Of a DNA stretch of 64,000 nt, positions 9,904-18,544 are shown in pieces (within the stretch, counting starts at the first letter, position 1; every line of letters begins with the position of its first letter). This DNA is from Amycolatopsis sp. WAC 01376 (GTDB lineage Bacteria; Actinomycetota; Actinomycetes; Mycobacteriales; Pseudonocardiaceae), in the NCBI RefSeq assembly GCF_003947415.1, contig NZ_QHKL01000001.1:1488001-1552000 (forward strand), read 5' to 3'. Both the position numbers and the translations under genes were made by a program. The notes below the pieces were generated by a model, which had not been told where the DNA came from, did not search any database, and worked only from the letters and a program-made list of their open reading frames with translations.

Positions 9904-10401
9904 ATGGCCGAGGAGCGGGAAGAGCTCACCTGGGAGTTGTTCGGGGCGGCCAGCAGGGAGCTGGCGCAGGCCGTCGCCGACGACGGCTTCGAGCCGGACC
10001 TCATCCTGTCGATCGCGCGAGGCGGGCTGTTCGTCGCGGGCGCGCTCGGCTACGCGCTCGACGTGAAGAACCTGCACGTGATGAACGTCGAGTTCTACAC
10101 CGGCGTCGATCAGCGTCTCGACCTGCCGGTGATGCTGCCGCCGGTGCCGAACGTCGTCGACCTGACGAAGAAGAAGGTGCTCGTCGCCGACGACGTCGCG
10201 GACACGGGTGCGACGTTGAAGCTGGTCCGCGACTTCTGCGCCGACCACGTCGCCGAGGTGCGCTGCGCGGTCGTCTACGAGAAGCCGCGCTCCGAGGTCA
10301 AATGCGAGTACGTCTGGAAACACACGGACCGCTGGATCAACTTCCCGTGGTCGGTGCAGGCACCGGTCGTACGCCGTGAAGGCCAGGTGCTGGACGCGTG
10401 A
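9904..10401 (+). CDS. Type I phosphoribosyltransferase
   Basis: 165 residues. The PRPP-binding loop KVLVADDVADTGATL (about 92-106) and the N-terminal PDLILSIARGGLFVAGAL are those of the xanthine/hypoxanthine phosphoribosyltransferase group (Gpt-like), which joins a purine base to PRPP. The last part (WINFPWSVQAP) is the conserved C-terminal hood of the actinobacterial members. ATG 9904 follows GAAGGCGAGG. The stop overlaps the GTG of the next gene (GTGA), so the pair forms an operon. Purine salvage is the likely role; the base used cannot be told. Confidence 0.85.
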   Translation: MAEEREELTWELFGAASRELAQAVADDGFEPDLILSIARGGLFVAGALGYALDVKNLHVMNVEFYTGVDQRLDLPVMLPPVPNVVDLTKKKVLVADDVADTGATLKLVRDFCADHVAEVRCAVVYEKPRSEVKCEYVWKHTDRWINFPWSVQAPVVRREGQVLDA

Positions 10402-11129
10402 CGGATCCGCTGAAGCCGCTGCTGGACCTCGAAGGGGTCGCCGCGGCCGCGAAATCGGCACAGGACGCGGTGTTCGCCGTCCACCGCCTGCCCGCCAACC
10501 TGCGCGGCGGCGCGGAGACGGCCGCCGAAGCGTCCGTGCGATCGGCGCGGGCGTCGGCGGGGATCGAAGGCGCCGCGCCCGAACTGCCCGAATCCGGTGA
10601 AGTGACCGATCCGGTGCTGGCGGGCGCGCTGCGGGTCGCGGAAGCACTGGAAAGTCTGCTGCCGACGTGGCGTCGTGCGCCGTTGCAGGCGTTGGCGCGC
10701 TTGCACCTTCTCGCCGCGTCGGATCTGGTGACGGATCCCGACGCGCTCGGGCGGCCGCGGTCGTCCGGCGACGTCGGCCCGCGGCTGGAGATGCTGGCGC
10801 AACTGATCACCGGCGCGACGTCGGTGCCGGGGCCGGTGCTGACCGCCGTCGTGCACGGGGAACTGTTGGCGCTCAAGGCTTTCGGCTCCGCGGACGGTGT
10901 CGTCGCGAGGGCGGCGGCGCGGCTTTCGGCGGTGGCGACCGGGCTGGACCCGAAGGCACTGACGGTGCCCGAGGTGGCGTACTTCCGACGCGTGCCGAAG
11001 TACCTCGAAGCCGCTTCGGCCTTCAGCTCCGGGACCCCGGAGGGCGTCCGGGCTTGGCTGCTCTTTTCGTGTGAAGCCTTCGAGACGGGTGCCCGCGAGG
11101 CGAAGTCGATCTCCGACGCCGCCGGCTGA
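10398..11129 (+). CDS. Degenerate Fic-like protein
   Basis: 243 residues, often labelled oxidoreductase in related genomes without reason. It carries SAGIEG at residues 53-58, like the S-x-IEG of Fic-protein N-termini, and VVHGELLALKAFGSADGVVA (about 151-170), which aligns with the Fic core H-x-F-x(2)-G-N-G-R-x(2)-R but lacks the intact motif (AF for PF, no NGR). AMP transfer therefore seems unlikely. It is translationally coupled to the phosphoribosyltransferase. The fold assignment is by eye and should be treated as tentative. Confidence 0.55.
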   Translation: MTDPLKPLLDLEGVAAAAKSAQDAVFAVHRLPANLRGGAETAAEASVRSARASAGIEGAAPELPESGEVTDPVLAGALRVAEALESLLPTWRRAPLQALARLHLLAASDLVTDPDALGRPRSSGDVGPRLEMLAQLITGATSVPGPVLTAVVHGELLALKAFGSADGVVARAAARLSAVATGLDPKALTVPEVAYFRRVPKYLEAASAFSSGTPEGVRAWLLFSCEAFETGAREAKSISDAAG

Positions 11130-11133
11130 CTTA

Positions 11134-11199
11134 CCGCATTTAGTCCTCTGGATGCGGTCCTTGCGCGTGCAACTACCGCATCCAGAGGACTAAATGCGG
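11134..11199. repeat. 24-bp perfect inverted repeat
   Basis: Arms 11134-11157 (CCGCATTTAGTCCTCTGGAT then GCGG) and 11176-11199 (its exact complement) around an 18-base spacer. Each arm itself begins with CCGCAT and ends with ATGCGG. It begins 4 bases after the Fic-like gene stop and could act as a terminator or be a REP-type mobile element. Confidence 0.8.
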
Positions 11200-11287
11200 G
11201 AGTGTGGTGGGCTCACACGGGATCTAGCGCAGGTGTAGGGCGTAACCACATGGTCTAAGTGCCGAGAGCGACCTAACGTCGTCCGGC

Positions 11288-12046
11288 ATGAGTGGTGCGT
11301 ATCACAGCGATCTGGCCGGTAAGTCCGCGCTGGTCACGGGTGCGGCGAGCGGGATCGGCCTGGCCTGCGCCGAAGCGCTCGCCGAGGCGGGGGCCAAGGT
11401 CCACCTCGCCGACATCGACGACGCCGTCGAGAAGGCGGCCGCCGGCATCAACGGCATCGCGCACGTCGTCGACCTCACCGACGCCCAGGCCGTCGAGACC
11501 CTCCCGGCCGAGATCGACATCCTCGTCAACAACGCCGGTTTCCAGCACATCGCGCCGATCCACGAATTCCCGCCGGAGACGTTCACCGGCATCCAGGCGC
11601 TCATGGTCACCGCGCCGTTCCTGCTCATCCGCCGCGTGCTGCCGAACATGTACGAACGCGGCTGGGGGCGCGTGGTCAACATGTCCAGCGTCCACGGCCT
11701 CCGCGCGAGCCCGTTCAAATCCGCGTACGTCACCGCGAAACACGCGCTCGAAGGGCTCTCCAAGGTCACCGCGCTCGAAGGCGCGGAACACGGCGTGACC
11801 AGCAACTGCGTCAACCCCGGCTACGTCCGCACGCCGCTGGTCACCGGCCAGCTCCAGGCGCAGGCCGAAGAACACGGGCTCGAACGCGACGCCGTCATCG
11901 AACAGGTCCTGCTCCGCCGGTCGGCGATCAAGCGGCTCATCGAACCCGCCGACGTCGCCGCCTGCGTGCTCTGGCTGTCCGGCGACCACGCCGCCCACGT
12001 CACCGGCACCTCCATCCCCCTCGACGGCGGCTGGACCGCCGCGTGA
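11288..12046 (+). CDS. bdhA: 3-hydroxybutyrate dehydrogenase (SDR)
   Basis: 252 residues. Classical short-chain dehydrogenase: TGAASGIG cofactor loop (about 17-24), NNAG (about 85-88), catalytic Ser in NMSSVHG (133-134), Tyr147 and Lys151 in SAYVTAK. The segment ASPFKSAYVTAKHALEGLSK and the C-terminal W-L-S-G-D-H motif with TGTSIPLDGGWTA are those of D-3-hydroxybutyrate dehydrogenases, which interconvert 3-hydroxybutyrate and acetoacetate with NAD. It heads an operon with an MHS transporter and a PucR regulator, supporting a role in ketone-body use. Confidence 0.85.
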   Translation: MSGAYHSDLAGKSALVTGAASGIGLACAEALAEAGAKVHLADIDDAVEKAAAGINGIAHVVDLTDAQAVETLPAEIDILVNNAGFQHIAPIHEFPPETFTGIQALMVTAPFLLIRRVLPNMYERGWGRVVNMSSVHGLRASPFKSAYVTAKHALEGLSKVTALEGAEHGVTSNCVNPGYVRTPLVTGQLQAQAEEHGLERDAVIEQVLLRRSAIKRLIEPADVAACVLWLSGDHAAHVTGTSIPLDGGWTAA

Positions 12047-12059
12047 ACCCTGTGTCTCC

Positions 12060-12213
12060 GGTGAACCCGCGACCGCGATCGACGTCGGCAGGGCGCTGCC
12101 CGGCCGTCCATCTCACGACGGCGAAAGGGCGCCCCGCCACCGCGATAGCGGGGCCTTCGGCCGGCGCGGGTTCGTGCGTTCGGCCGCTTTCGGAATCCAC
12201 TTCCAGCTCCGCC
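12060..12213 (+). repeat. Repeat family 2, copy A
   Basis: About 154 bases filling most of the 195-base gap between bdhA and the MHS transporter. It starts GGTGAACCCGCGACCGCGAT, contains GCCACCGCGATAGCGGGGCC followed by TTCGGCCGG, and ends in CAGCTCCGCC. Copies B (23934-24053, same strand) and C (32615-32772, opposite strand) share the core; A and C match over the whole length. It may fold as an RNA (CCGC-GATA-GCGG and GGCC-TTC-GGCC hairpins). Confidence 0.75.
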
Positions 12214-12241
12214 AACAGGTACTAAAGAAAGGAAGCCCTCG

Positions 12242-13558
12242 GTGACCACCCAGAACCGCGGCTCGATCGCGAAGGTCGTCAGCGCCAGCCTGATCGGCAC
12301 GACGATCGAGTGGTACGACTTCTTCCTCTACACCTCCGCCGCGGCGCTGGTGTTCGGCAAACTGTTCTTTCCCAGCAACGATCCGCTGACCGGCACGCTG
12401 CTCGCGTTCTTGACCTACGCGGTCGGTTTCCTCGCGCGGCCGGTCGGCGGGCTGGTGTTCGGGCACTTCGGCGACCGGGTCGGCCGCAAGAAACTGCTGG
12501 TGCTGAGCCTGCTGCTGATGGGCGGTTCGACCTGCGCGATGGGCATCCTCCCGACGTACGCCTCCGTCGGTGTCCTGGCGCCGATCCTGCTGACACTGCT
12601 GCGGCTGGTGCAGGGTTTCGCGCTCGGCGGCGAATGGGGCGGCGCGGTGCTGATCGTCTCCGAACACGGCGACGACAAACGGCGCGGGTTCTGGGCGTCT
12701 TGGCCGCAGTGCGGTGCTCCCGGCGGGAACCTGCTCGCGACGGCGGTCTTGGCGATCCTCGCCGGGACGCAGTCCGATGAAGCGTTCCTCAGCTGGGGCT
12801 GGCGGATCCCGTTCCTGCTTTCCGGTGTCCTCGTGGTGATCGGGCTGTGGATCCGGCTCGCGGTCAGCGAATCGCCGGTCTTCCTTGCCGCGCAGGAGAA
12901 AAGCAAGCCCACACACGCGCCGGTGGTCGAGGTGTTCCGGAACAACTGGCGCGCGGTGCTGATCACGATCGGCTCGCGGATGGCGGAGAACGTTTCGTAC
13001 TACGTGATCACGGCGTTCATTCTCGTTTACGTCACCACCGGACTGGGTTTGCCGAAATCGGCCGGATTGAACGCGGTACTCATCGGTTCCGCCGTGCATT
13101 TCGTGACGATTCCCTTGTGGGGAATTCTTTCCGACCGGATCGGCCGCCGACCGGTCTATCTGTTCGGCGCGATCGGTATGGCGGCGTGGAGCTTCGCGTT
13201 CTTCGCGATGCTCGACACGAAGAATTCCGGTGTCATCATTCTCGCGGCGACCGTCGGGCTGGTGCTGCACGGCGCGATGTACGGCCCGCAGGCCGCGTTC
13301 TTCTCCGAGCAGTTCCCGACGCGGGTCCGCTACACCGGCCTTTCGGTCGGCGGGCAGCTGTCGTCGATCGCGGCGGGGGCGGTGGCGCCGCTCATCGCGG
13401 TCGCGCTGTTCAAGGAGTTCGGCAGCACGATCCCGGTGTCGCTCTACGTGGTCGCGATGTGCGTGCTGACCGTGATCGCACTGCTCGCCGCCTGCGAGAC
13501 CAAGGGCGAGTCCCTGCACTCCGAAGTTCTCACGGAGCGCGGTCACGTGCCAGCATGA
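12242..13558 (+). CDS. MHS-family MFS transporter (3HB operon)
   Basis: 438 residues, 12 predicted membrane helices, with the family marks TTIEWYDFFLY, RPVGGLVFGHFGDRVGRKK and LGGEWGGAVLIVSE. It is a paralogue of the transporter at 4785-6092. GTG 12242 follows GAAAGGAAG, a good RBS. Position between bdhA and a PucR regulator suggests uptake of 3-hydroxybutyrate or acetoacetate; this is inferred from context, since MHS proteins carry many organic acids. The stop overlaps the regulator start (ATGA). Confidence 0.85.
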   Translation: MTTQNRGSIAKVVSASLIGTTIEWYDFFLYTSAAALVFGKLFFPSNDPLTGTLLAFLTYAVGFLARPVGGLVFGHFGDRVGRKKLLVLSLLLMGGSTCAMGILPTYASVGVLAPILLTLLRLVQGFALGGEWGGAVLIVSEHGDDKRRGFWASWPQCGAPGGNLLATAVLAILAGTQSDEAFLSWGWRIPFLLSGVLVVIGLWIRLAVSESPVFLAAQEKSKPTHAPVVEVFRNNWRAVLITIGSRMAENVSYYVITAFILVYVTTGLGLPKSAGLNAVLIGSAVHFVTIPLWGILSDRIGRRPVYLFGAIGMAAWSFAFFAMLDTKNSGVIILAATVGLVLHGAMYGPQAAFFSEQFPTRVRYTGLSVGGQLSSIAAGAVAPLIAVALFKEFGSTIPVSLYVVAMCVLTVIALLAACETKGESLHSEVLTERGHVPA

Positions 13559-15399
13559 CCGTTGTGGACGGTGCTGAGACGGCGACGCGGTTGCGCCGGC
13601 TGCTCGAACTGCTCGCCTCCGGGGCGGGCAGCGAGCAGCTGGCGCAGGTCCCTGTCGATCCGAAGGCCACCGAGCTGGCGCTGCGGATCCGGGACACCGT
13701 CGCCGAGCACCGGCGGCGCGAGGCGGAGCTGGCCGCGCTGTTCGACACGGCCAGCGACCTCGCCAGGCTGGACGATCCGGACGCCGTCCTCCGGTCGATC
13801 GTGCGGCGGGCGCGGGCGTTGCTCGGCGTGGACGTCTCGTATCTCAGCCTCAACGACGAAACCGAAGGCAAGACCTATGTCCGCGTGACCGACGGCTCGG
13901 TTTCCGCGCTGTTCCAAGACATCGTGCTGGGGATGGGCGAGGGGCTCGGCGGGCTGGTCGCGCAGACCGCGCGGCCGTACGCGACGGCGGATTACTTCGA
14001 CGACAAGCGGTTCCGCCATACGTCGTCGATCGACACCGGGGTGCTCGACGAAGGACTGACCGCGATCCTCGGGGTGCCGCTGGCGATCGGCAGCAAGGTC
14101 ATCGGGGTGCTGTTCGCCTCCGACCGCACCACGCGGGAGTTCTCGCCCGACGAGGTCGCGCTGCTGTCGTCGCTGGCCGACCACGCGGCGATCGCGCTGG
14201 ACAACGCGCATCTGCTCGACGAGACGCGCCGCGCGGTCGCCGAACTGAACGCCGCCAACGCGACGATCAGCGCGCACAACGACGCGATGCGCCGCGCGGA
14301 AGACGCGCACGACCGGCTGATGGATCTCGTGCTGCGCGGCGGCGATCTGGCCGAGGTCGCCGCCGCGGTCGCGGACGTGCTCGGCGGCGCCATCGCCGTC
14401 TACGACGCGGAAGGCGTTGTCCTGGCCCGCACCGGTGCGGAGCTGAGCCTCTCGCGTGCTGCGGTCTCGGCGTCCCGGGCGAGCGGCCGGGCGGTGTCCA
14501 CAGAGGACGGTTGGTTGTGCGCCGTCCAGGCGGGGCAGGAATTCCTCGGCAGCCTGGTACTCGGTGGCGGTCCGTCGCTCGGTGAGGCCGATCGGCGGCT
14601 GTTCGAGCGGGCGGGCGTGGTCACCGCGGTGCTGCTGATGCAACGGCGTTCCGTCGCGCGCGCCGAGGACGAAGTGCGCGGGGAGCTGCTGTCGGACCTG
14701 CTCACCGCGCCTGGCCGCAACCCCTCCGCGCTACTGGCTCGCGGTCGCCGCTTGGGAGTCGATTTGTCGACACCGCACGCGGTGCTGATCGCGCATTCCG
14801 GCGACGTCTCCCGGCGACGGCTGGCCGCGGCGGCCGCGCGGCACGCGGATCTGGTCGGTGTCCACGCCGACGAGGTCGTCCTGCTGGTCCGCGGCGCGGA
14901 TCCCGGGGCACTGGCCAGATCCGTCGCCGCCGAACTCTCGTCCACAATGGACTGTCCGGTGACGGTGGGTGCGGCCGGTCCGGCTGCCTCGCCGCGGGAA
15001 CTGGCCGTGGCGCACGCCGAAGCCGCGCGGTGCGTCGCGTCGTTGCTGGCGCTCGGACGGGCGGGGGAAGGCGCGAGCATGGCCGATCTCGGCTTCGTCG
15101 GGCTGCTCCTCGGCGAGCACGCGGATCTGGGCGCGTACGTGACCGCCACGATCGGCCCGGTGCTCGACTACGACGAACGCCGCGGCACGGATCTGATCGG
15201 TACTCTTCGCGCGTATTTCGCCTGCGGCGGCAACTTGACGCGGGCGAAGGAACTGCTCCACGTGCACGTCAACACCGTCGTGCAGCGGCTGGACCGCATC
15301 GCGTCACTGCTGGGCGAGCAGTGGCAGGCGCCCGAGCGCGCGCTGGAACTCCAGCTCGCGCTCAGGCTGCACCGCCTCACCAGTGACCGAAACGGATGA
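13555..15399 (+). CDS. GAF-domain PucR-type transcriptional regulator
   Basis: 614 residues. Residues ~1-60 are helical, ~60-220 form a GAF sensor domain (contains GEGLGGLVAQTARPY and ILGVPLAIGSKVIGVL), a helical linker and a second nucleotide-cyclase-like/GGDEF-remnant region follow, and the C-terminus has the PucR HTH (about 555-600; GGNLTRAKELLHVHVNTVVQ). PucR proteins activate catabolic operons when a ligand is bound. It is the last gene of the bdhA operon through an ATGA overlap, so it probably controls its own operon. The 3' end overlaps the convergent nitroreductase by 23 bases. Confidence 0.88.
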   Translation: MTVVDGAETATRLRRLLELLASGAGSEQLAQVPVDPKATELALRIRDTVAEHRRREAELAALFDTASDLARLDDPDAVLRSIVRRARALLGVDVSYLSLNDETEGKTYVRVTDGSVSALFQDIVLGMGEGLGGLVAQTARPYATADYFDDKRFRHTSSIDTGVLDEGLTAILGVPLAIGSKVIGVLFASDRTTREFSPDEVALLSSLADHAAIALDNAHLLDETRRAVAELNAANATISAHNDAMRRAEDAHDRLMDLVLRGGDLAEVAAAVADVLGGAIAVYDAEGVVLARTGAELSLSRAAVSASRASGRAVSTEDGWLCAVQAGQEFLGSLVLGGGPSLGEADRRLFERAGVVTAVLLMQRRSVARAEDEVRGELLSDLLTAPGRNPSALLARGRRLGVDLSTPHAVLIAHSGDVSRRRLAAAAARHADLVGVHADEVVLLVRGADPGALARSVAAELSSTMDCPVTVGAAGPAASPRELAVAHAEAARCVASLLALGRAGEGASMADLGFVGLLLGEHADLGAYVTATIGPVLDYDERRGTDLIGTLRAYFACGGNLTRAKELLHVHVNTVVQRLDRIASLLGEQWQAPERALELQLALRLHRLTSDRNG

Positions 15400-15961
15400 C
15401 CTCGTCGAAGCCGCGGCGAGCGACTTTGGTCGCCGAAGAGCCTGGCGAAGGTCCTGGTTCGGCACCGTGTCCGAGCGCCACGACGCCGATCGGGTCGTGA
15501 TCCGCGGGCACCCCGAACTCGCTGTGAAGCCGCTCCACGCTTTCCGGCGCGAGCCCGAAGAACACCGCGCCGAGGCCCTCGTCGACGGCCGTCTGAAGGA
15601 TCAGCATCGTCGCCATCCCGGTGTCGACATCCCAGTACGGCACGCGCCACCACGAGTCGTCGCCCTCGGCGAAACCCTTGTCCGGCTTGGCATACCGGTC
15701 CAGGTAGGCGTTCTTGACCGAGAGCGGGACGATCGCGACCGGTGCAGTGGTCACGGTTTCCGGCGCCCAGCTCGCCCCGAACTCCCAGAACTTCGCCAGT
15801 TCCTCGCCGGTGAGGACGAGAAATCCTTGTCCCTGCGAGAAACCGGCAGAGGGACCTTTCAGCGCGTTGCGCAGGATGCGCCGCAGACTCTCTTCCGCGA
15901 CGGGTTCATCGGTGAACTTCCGGACCATGCGACGGCGTCGTACGACGTCCTGGAATTCCAT
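15377..15961 (-). CDS. Nitroreductase family protein
   Basis: 194 residues. FMN-dependent nitroreductase fold: the N-terminal VVRRRRMVRKFTDEPV (phosphate-binding RRS-type motif), GPSAGFSQGQGFLV (FMN contact), and the late GLGAVFFGLAP and GVVALGHG segments. Such enzymes reduce nitro groups, quinones or flavins with NAD(P)H; no substrate can be read from the sequence. ATG 15961. It lies directly downstream (4 bases) of the secreted esterase gene on the same strand, so the two may be co-transcribed. Confidence 0.85.
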   Translation of the reverse strand: MEFQDVVRRRRMVRKFTDEPVAEESLRRILRNALKGPSAGFSQGQGFLVLTGEELAKFWEFGASWAPETVTTAPVAIVPLSVKNAYLDRYAKPDKGFAEGDDSWWRVPYWDVDTGMATMLILQTAVDEGLGAVFFGLAPESVERLHSEFGVPADHDPIGVVALGHGAEPGPSPGSSATKVARRGFDEVIRFGHW

Positions 15962-15965
15962 CCGA

Positions 15966-17237
15966 TCAGCTTAGTGCGCAAGTGGCCGCGAGGTCACCGC
16001 TCGCGCGCGGGATCGTCGCCGAAGCAGGTGGCCGTATGCCGTCGAGCCAGCCTTCGAGCGCGGTGAACGCCGTGCGGAAACACGGGCCGATGGGCCGCAG
16101 CTTGTCCGGGTACGCGTCGTAGAGCCCGTCGACGTGGTTGCCGTCGACGATCCGGTAGTAGCGCTGTAGCCCGGCGCGGCCCTGCTCGGCGATCATGCGC
16201 TGGTAGACGTCGGAATCGCGGGTGATCGGCAGGAGGGTGTCGAGGGTGCCGTGCAGGGTGATCAGCGGTTTGCCGATCCGGCCGGTCAGCGAAATCCGTT
16301 CGACCGCACGGTGCACCGACCGTGGGCGAGTGGCGTAGTCGTAGTCGGTTCCGGCGAACGCCGGGTCGAACTCGGCCTGGTAGATACGTTGCGTCAGGCC
16401 CCAGTAGACGTCGTTGTGGTACTGCCAAAGGAATTCCGAGCCCGGCGCGAAACCGGCGTCGAGGATCTGCTGGTGGGCTTGCGCCGAGCCGGCGACGTAC
16501 GCGGGGTAAGCCTTGATCGCGGGCGGCAGGAAGGTGAACAGGTTCGGGCCGTCTTCGTGCCAAAGCGTGCCCTCCCAATCGATGCCGCCGTCGTAGAGCC
16601 ACGGCCGGTTCTCGAGTTGCCAGCGGACGAGGTAGCCGCCGTTCGACATCCCGGCCGCGAGCGTGCGGCTCGGCAGGCGTCCGTAGCGGTGCGTCACGGC
16701 GGCCTTCGCGGCGATGGTCAGCTGGGTGACCCGCGAGTTCCACTCGGCGAGCGCGTCGCCGGGACGACGTCCGTCGGTGTGGAAGCCGGCTCCGGTGTTG
16801 CCCTTGTCGGTGGCGGCGAACGCGTAGCCGGCGGCGAGGACCTGGTCGCCGATCGCGCGATCGTTCGCGTACTGCCGCCGCACGCCGGGTGACCCCGAGA
16901 CGACGAGGCCGCCGTTCCAGCGATCGGGCAGCCGTAACACGAATTGCGCGTCGTGGTTCCAGCCGTGTGTGGTGTTCGCCGTCGAGGTGTCCGGGAAGTA
17001 GCCGTCGATCTGGACGCCGGGAACCCCCTTGGGCGCGGGGAAACCGGCCGAGGTCAGCCCGGCCCAGTCGGCCTGGACCGTATGCCCGGTGGCGAGGGTC
17101 CCGGCGGTGGTCAGATCGTCCAAACAGGACAGTTGCTGCTTCGCGGCCCCGGGAACGCGCACGTTCCCGCAACCGCTTGCCGCCTGGGCGGGGGTGGCCA
17201 GGGCCAGCATTATCGCGAGGACCAGAATGAACCGCAT
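15966..17237 (-). CDS. Secreted alpha/beta-hydrolase, tannase/3HB-oligomer hydrolase type
   Basis: 423 residues from ATG 17237, beginning with a Sec signal peptide MRFILVLAIMLALATPAQA with the AQA cut site at about residue 19. The nucleophile elbow is AAGMSNGGY, and likely acid and base are in GTLDTLLPITRDSD and DGNHVDGLYD near the C-terminus. The FAATDKGNTG and GIDWEGTLW stretches are like those of the tannase/feruloyl esterase group and of 3-hydroxybutyrate oligomer hydrolases. Because bdhA and a PHB depolymerase-like gene are neighbours, action on PHB oligomers is plausible; other esters are possible. Divergent from the esterase at 17357. Confidence 0.65.
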   Translation of the reverse strand: MRFILVLAIMLALATPAQAASGCGNVRVPGAAKQQLSCLDDLTTAGTLATGHTVQADWAGLTSAGFPAPKGVPGVQIDGYFPDTSTANTTHGWNHDAQFVLRLPDRWNGGLVVSGSPGVRRQYANDRAIGDQVLAAGYAFAATDKGNTGAGFHTDGRRPGDALAEWNSRVTQLTIAAKAAVTHRYGRLPSRTLAAGMSNGGYLVRWQLENRPWLYDGGIDWEGTLWHEDGPNLFTFLPPAIKAYPAYVAGSAQAHQQILDAGFAPGSEFLWQYHNDVYWGLTQRIYQAEFDPAFAGTDYDYATRPRSVHRAVERISLTGRIGKPLITLHGTLDTLLPITRDSDVYQRMIAEQGRAGLQRYYRIVDGNHVDGLYDAYPDKLRPIGPCFRTAFTALEGWLDGIRPPASATIPRASGDLAATCALS

Positions 17238-17356
17238 CGGCCGACGATAAGCGCGGTCTTCGGAGGCCGGTACCCGGCGCGACCACACAAAACGGGCCGC
17301 GGCTGTGGTGGTCCGCCACGTGGAAATCCCGCGGGTGGCGGTTTTAGCCTCGGGTG

Positions 17357-18211
17357 ATGCGAAAACTCCTCATCGGCGCGGTGGTTTCGGCATTGACCCT
17401 TCTCTTTTCGGCTCCGGCACAGGCGGCGGCGATCCACCCGGTGACCGGGTTCGGGAGCAATCCCGGTGCGTTGCGGATGTTCGAATACGTTCCCGACGGG
17501 CTGCCGTCCGGACGTCCGGCGGTGGTCGTGCTGCACGGCTGCACCCAGGACGCGGCAGGCTACGCGCGCGGCTCCGGCTGGGTCGGGCTCGCGGACAAGC
17601 TGCGCTTCAAACTCGTTCTGCCACAACAGGTTTCGGCGAACAACTTCAGCAAGTGCTTCAACTGGTTCCAGGCGGGCGACAGCAAACGCGGGTCCGGGGA
17701 GGCCGAATCGATCGCGCAGATGACGCGATACGCGGCCGGAAGCCGGACGTACGTGACCGGCCTGTCGGCGGGTGGCGCGATGACTTCGGTGCTGCTGGCG
17801 ACGTATCCGGAACTGTTCGCGGGCGGCGGTGTCGTGGCGGGACTGCCTTACGGCTGCGCGACTTCGATGATCGACGCCTACTCCTGCATGAACCCCGGCA
17901 AGGATCTGACCCCGGAACAGTGGGGTGACAAGGTGCGGGCCGCGGGCACGGGGCCGCGGTCGCCGGTCAGCGTCTGGCACGGGACGGCGGACTACACGGT
18001 CGCCCCGATGAACATGCGCGAGCTCGCCGAGCAGTGGACCGACGTCGGCGCCGCCGTCGACACGCACGCCGTCACCGGGATGGGGCACGGTCAGCCGATC
18101 GCGCCGGGATCCGGTTGCGGTCAGGCCGGGCCGTATCTGCTCGACGTCGGCGTGTGCGCCGCGGGAGAACTCGCGGCGAAGTGGCGGCTAGGCGAGGACG
18201 GCGTCCAGTAA
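17357..18211 (+). CDS. Secreted PHB depolymerase-family esterase
   Basis: 284 residues. Signal peptide of about 25 residues (MRKLLIGAVVSALTLLFSAP then AQAA). The core is that of the esterase/PHB depolymerase family: VVLHGCTQDAAGYARGSGW (oxyanion region), nucleophile S137 in TGLSAGGAM, Asp in SVWHGTADYTV and His in GMGHGQPI. The family (LpqC-like) hydrolyses short polyesters, feruloyl or acetyl-xylan esters. GTG 17354 is also possible, one codon upstream. With bdhA and the second esterase it suggests extracellular polyester use. The 3' end overlaps the ArsR gene by 24 bases. Confidence 0.82.
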   Translation: MRKLLIGAVVSALTLLFSAPAQAAAIHPVTGFGSNPGALRMFEYVPDGLPSGRPAVVVLHGCTQDAAGYARGSGWVGLADKLRFKLVLPQQVSANNFSKCFNWFQAGDSKRGSGEAESIAQMTRYAAGSRTYVTGLSAGGAMTSVLLATYPELFAGGGVVAGLPYGCATSMIDAYSCMNPGKDLTPEQWGDKVRAAGTGPRSPVSVWHGTADYTVAPMNMRELAEQWTDVGAAVDTHAVTGMGHGQPIAPGSGCGQAGPYLLDVGVCAAGELAAKWRLGEDGVQ

Positions 18212-18493
18212 CCCGGGGAACCGCGCGTGGACGTCCTCGGTCCGTAACTCGACCCAGCGGGTCCGGCCCTCGACGAACGTCGTCGTGAGGCCGGCCTCGC
18301 GTAAGACCTTCCAGTGATGGGAAAGCGTCGGCGCGCTGATCTCGACGGCGTACTCGGTGACGGCGCAGCTTCGCGGCGAAGGGTTGCTTCGCAGGGCGCG
18401 GATCAGCTCCAGGCGTACGGGATCCGCGAGCGCCTGGAGGACCGGCACGATCTCGATCTCCTCGGTCGCCGGCTGCGGCAGCGTGGTGCTCAC
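18188..18493 (-). CDS. ArsR-family HTH regulator
   Basis: 101 residues, a single winged-helix domain: LQALADPVRLELIRALRS (about 20-37) and recognition helix APTLSHHWKVLREAGL (about 54-69), ending in the wing TTTFVEGRTRWVELR. The Cys in PRSCAVTEY is not in a CxC metal site, so it may sense something other than arsenic. GTG 18493. It is divergent from an MFS exporter 51 bases away, the classic repressor-pump arrangement. Confidence 0.85.
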   Translation of the reverse strand: MSTTLPQPATEEIEIVPVLQALADPVRLELIRALRSNPSPRSCAVTEYAVEISAPTLSHHWKVLREAGLTTTFVEGRTRWVELRTEDVHARFPGLLDAVLA

Positions 18494-18507
18494 TTCGCTC
18501 CAACTGT

Positions 18508-18540
18508 TTGACAGTCATCGAATAGTCCGGCCACTATACC
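18508..18540 (+). promoter_or_regulatory. Candidate promoter of the MFS exporter
   Basis: A perfect -35 TTGACA at 18508-18513 and a TATA-containing -10 near 18533-18540 (ACTATACC), spacing 19-21 bases, slightly long. The ATG at 18545 follows closely without a Shine-Dalgarno sequence, so the message may be leaderless. The ArsR protein would be expected to bind here. Confidence 0.4.
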
Positions 18541-18544
18541 TCTC

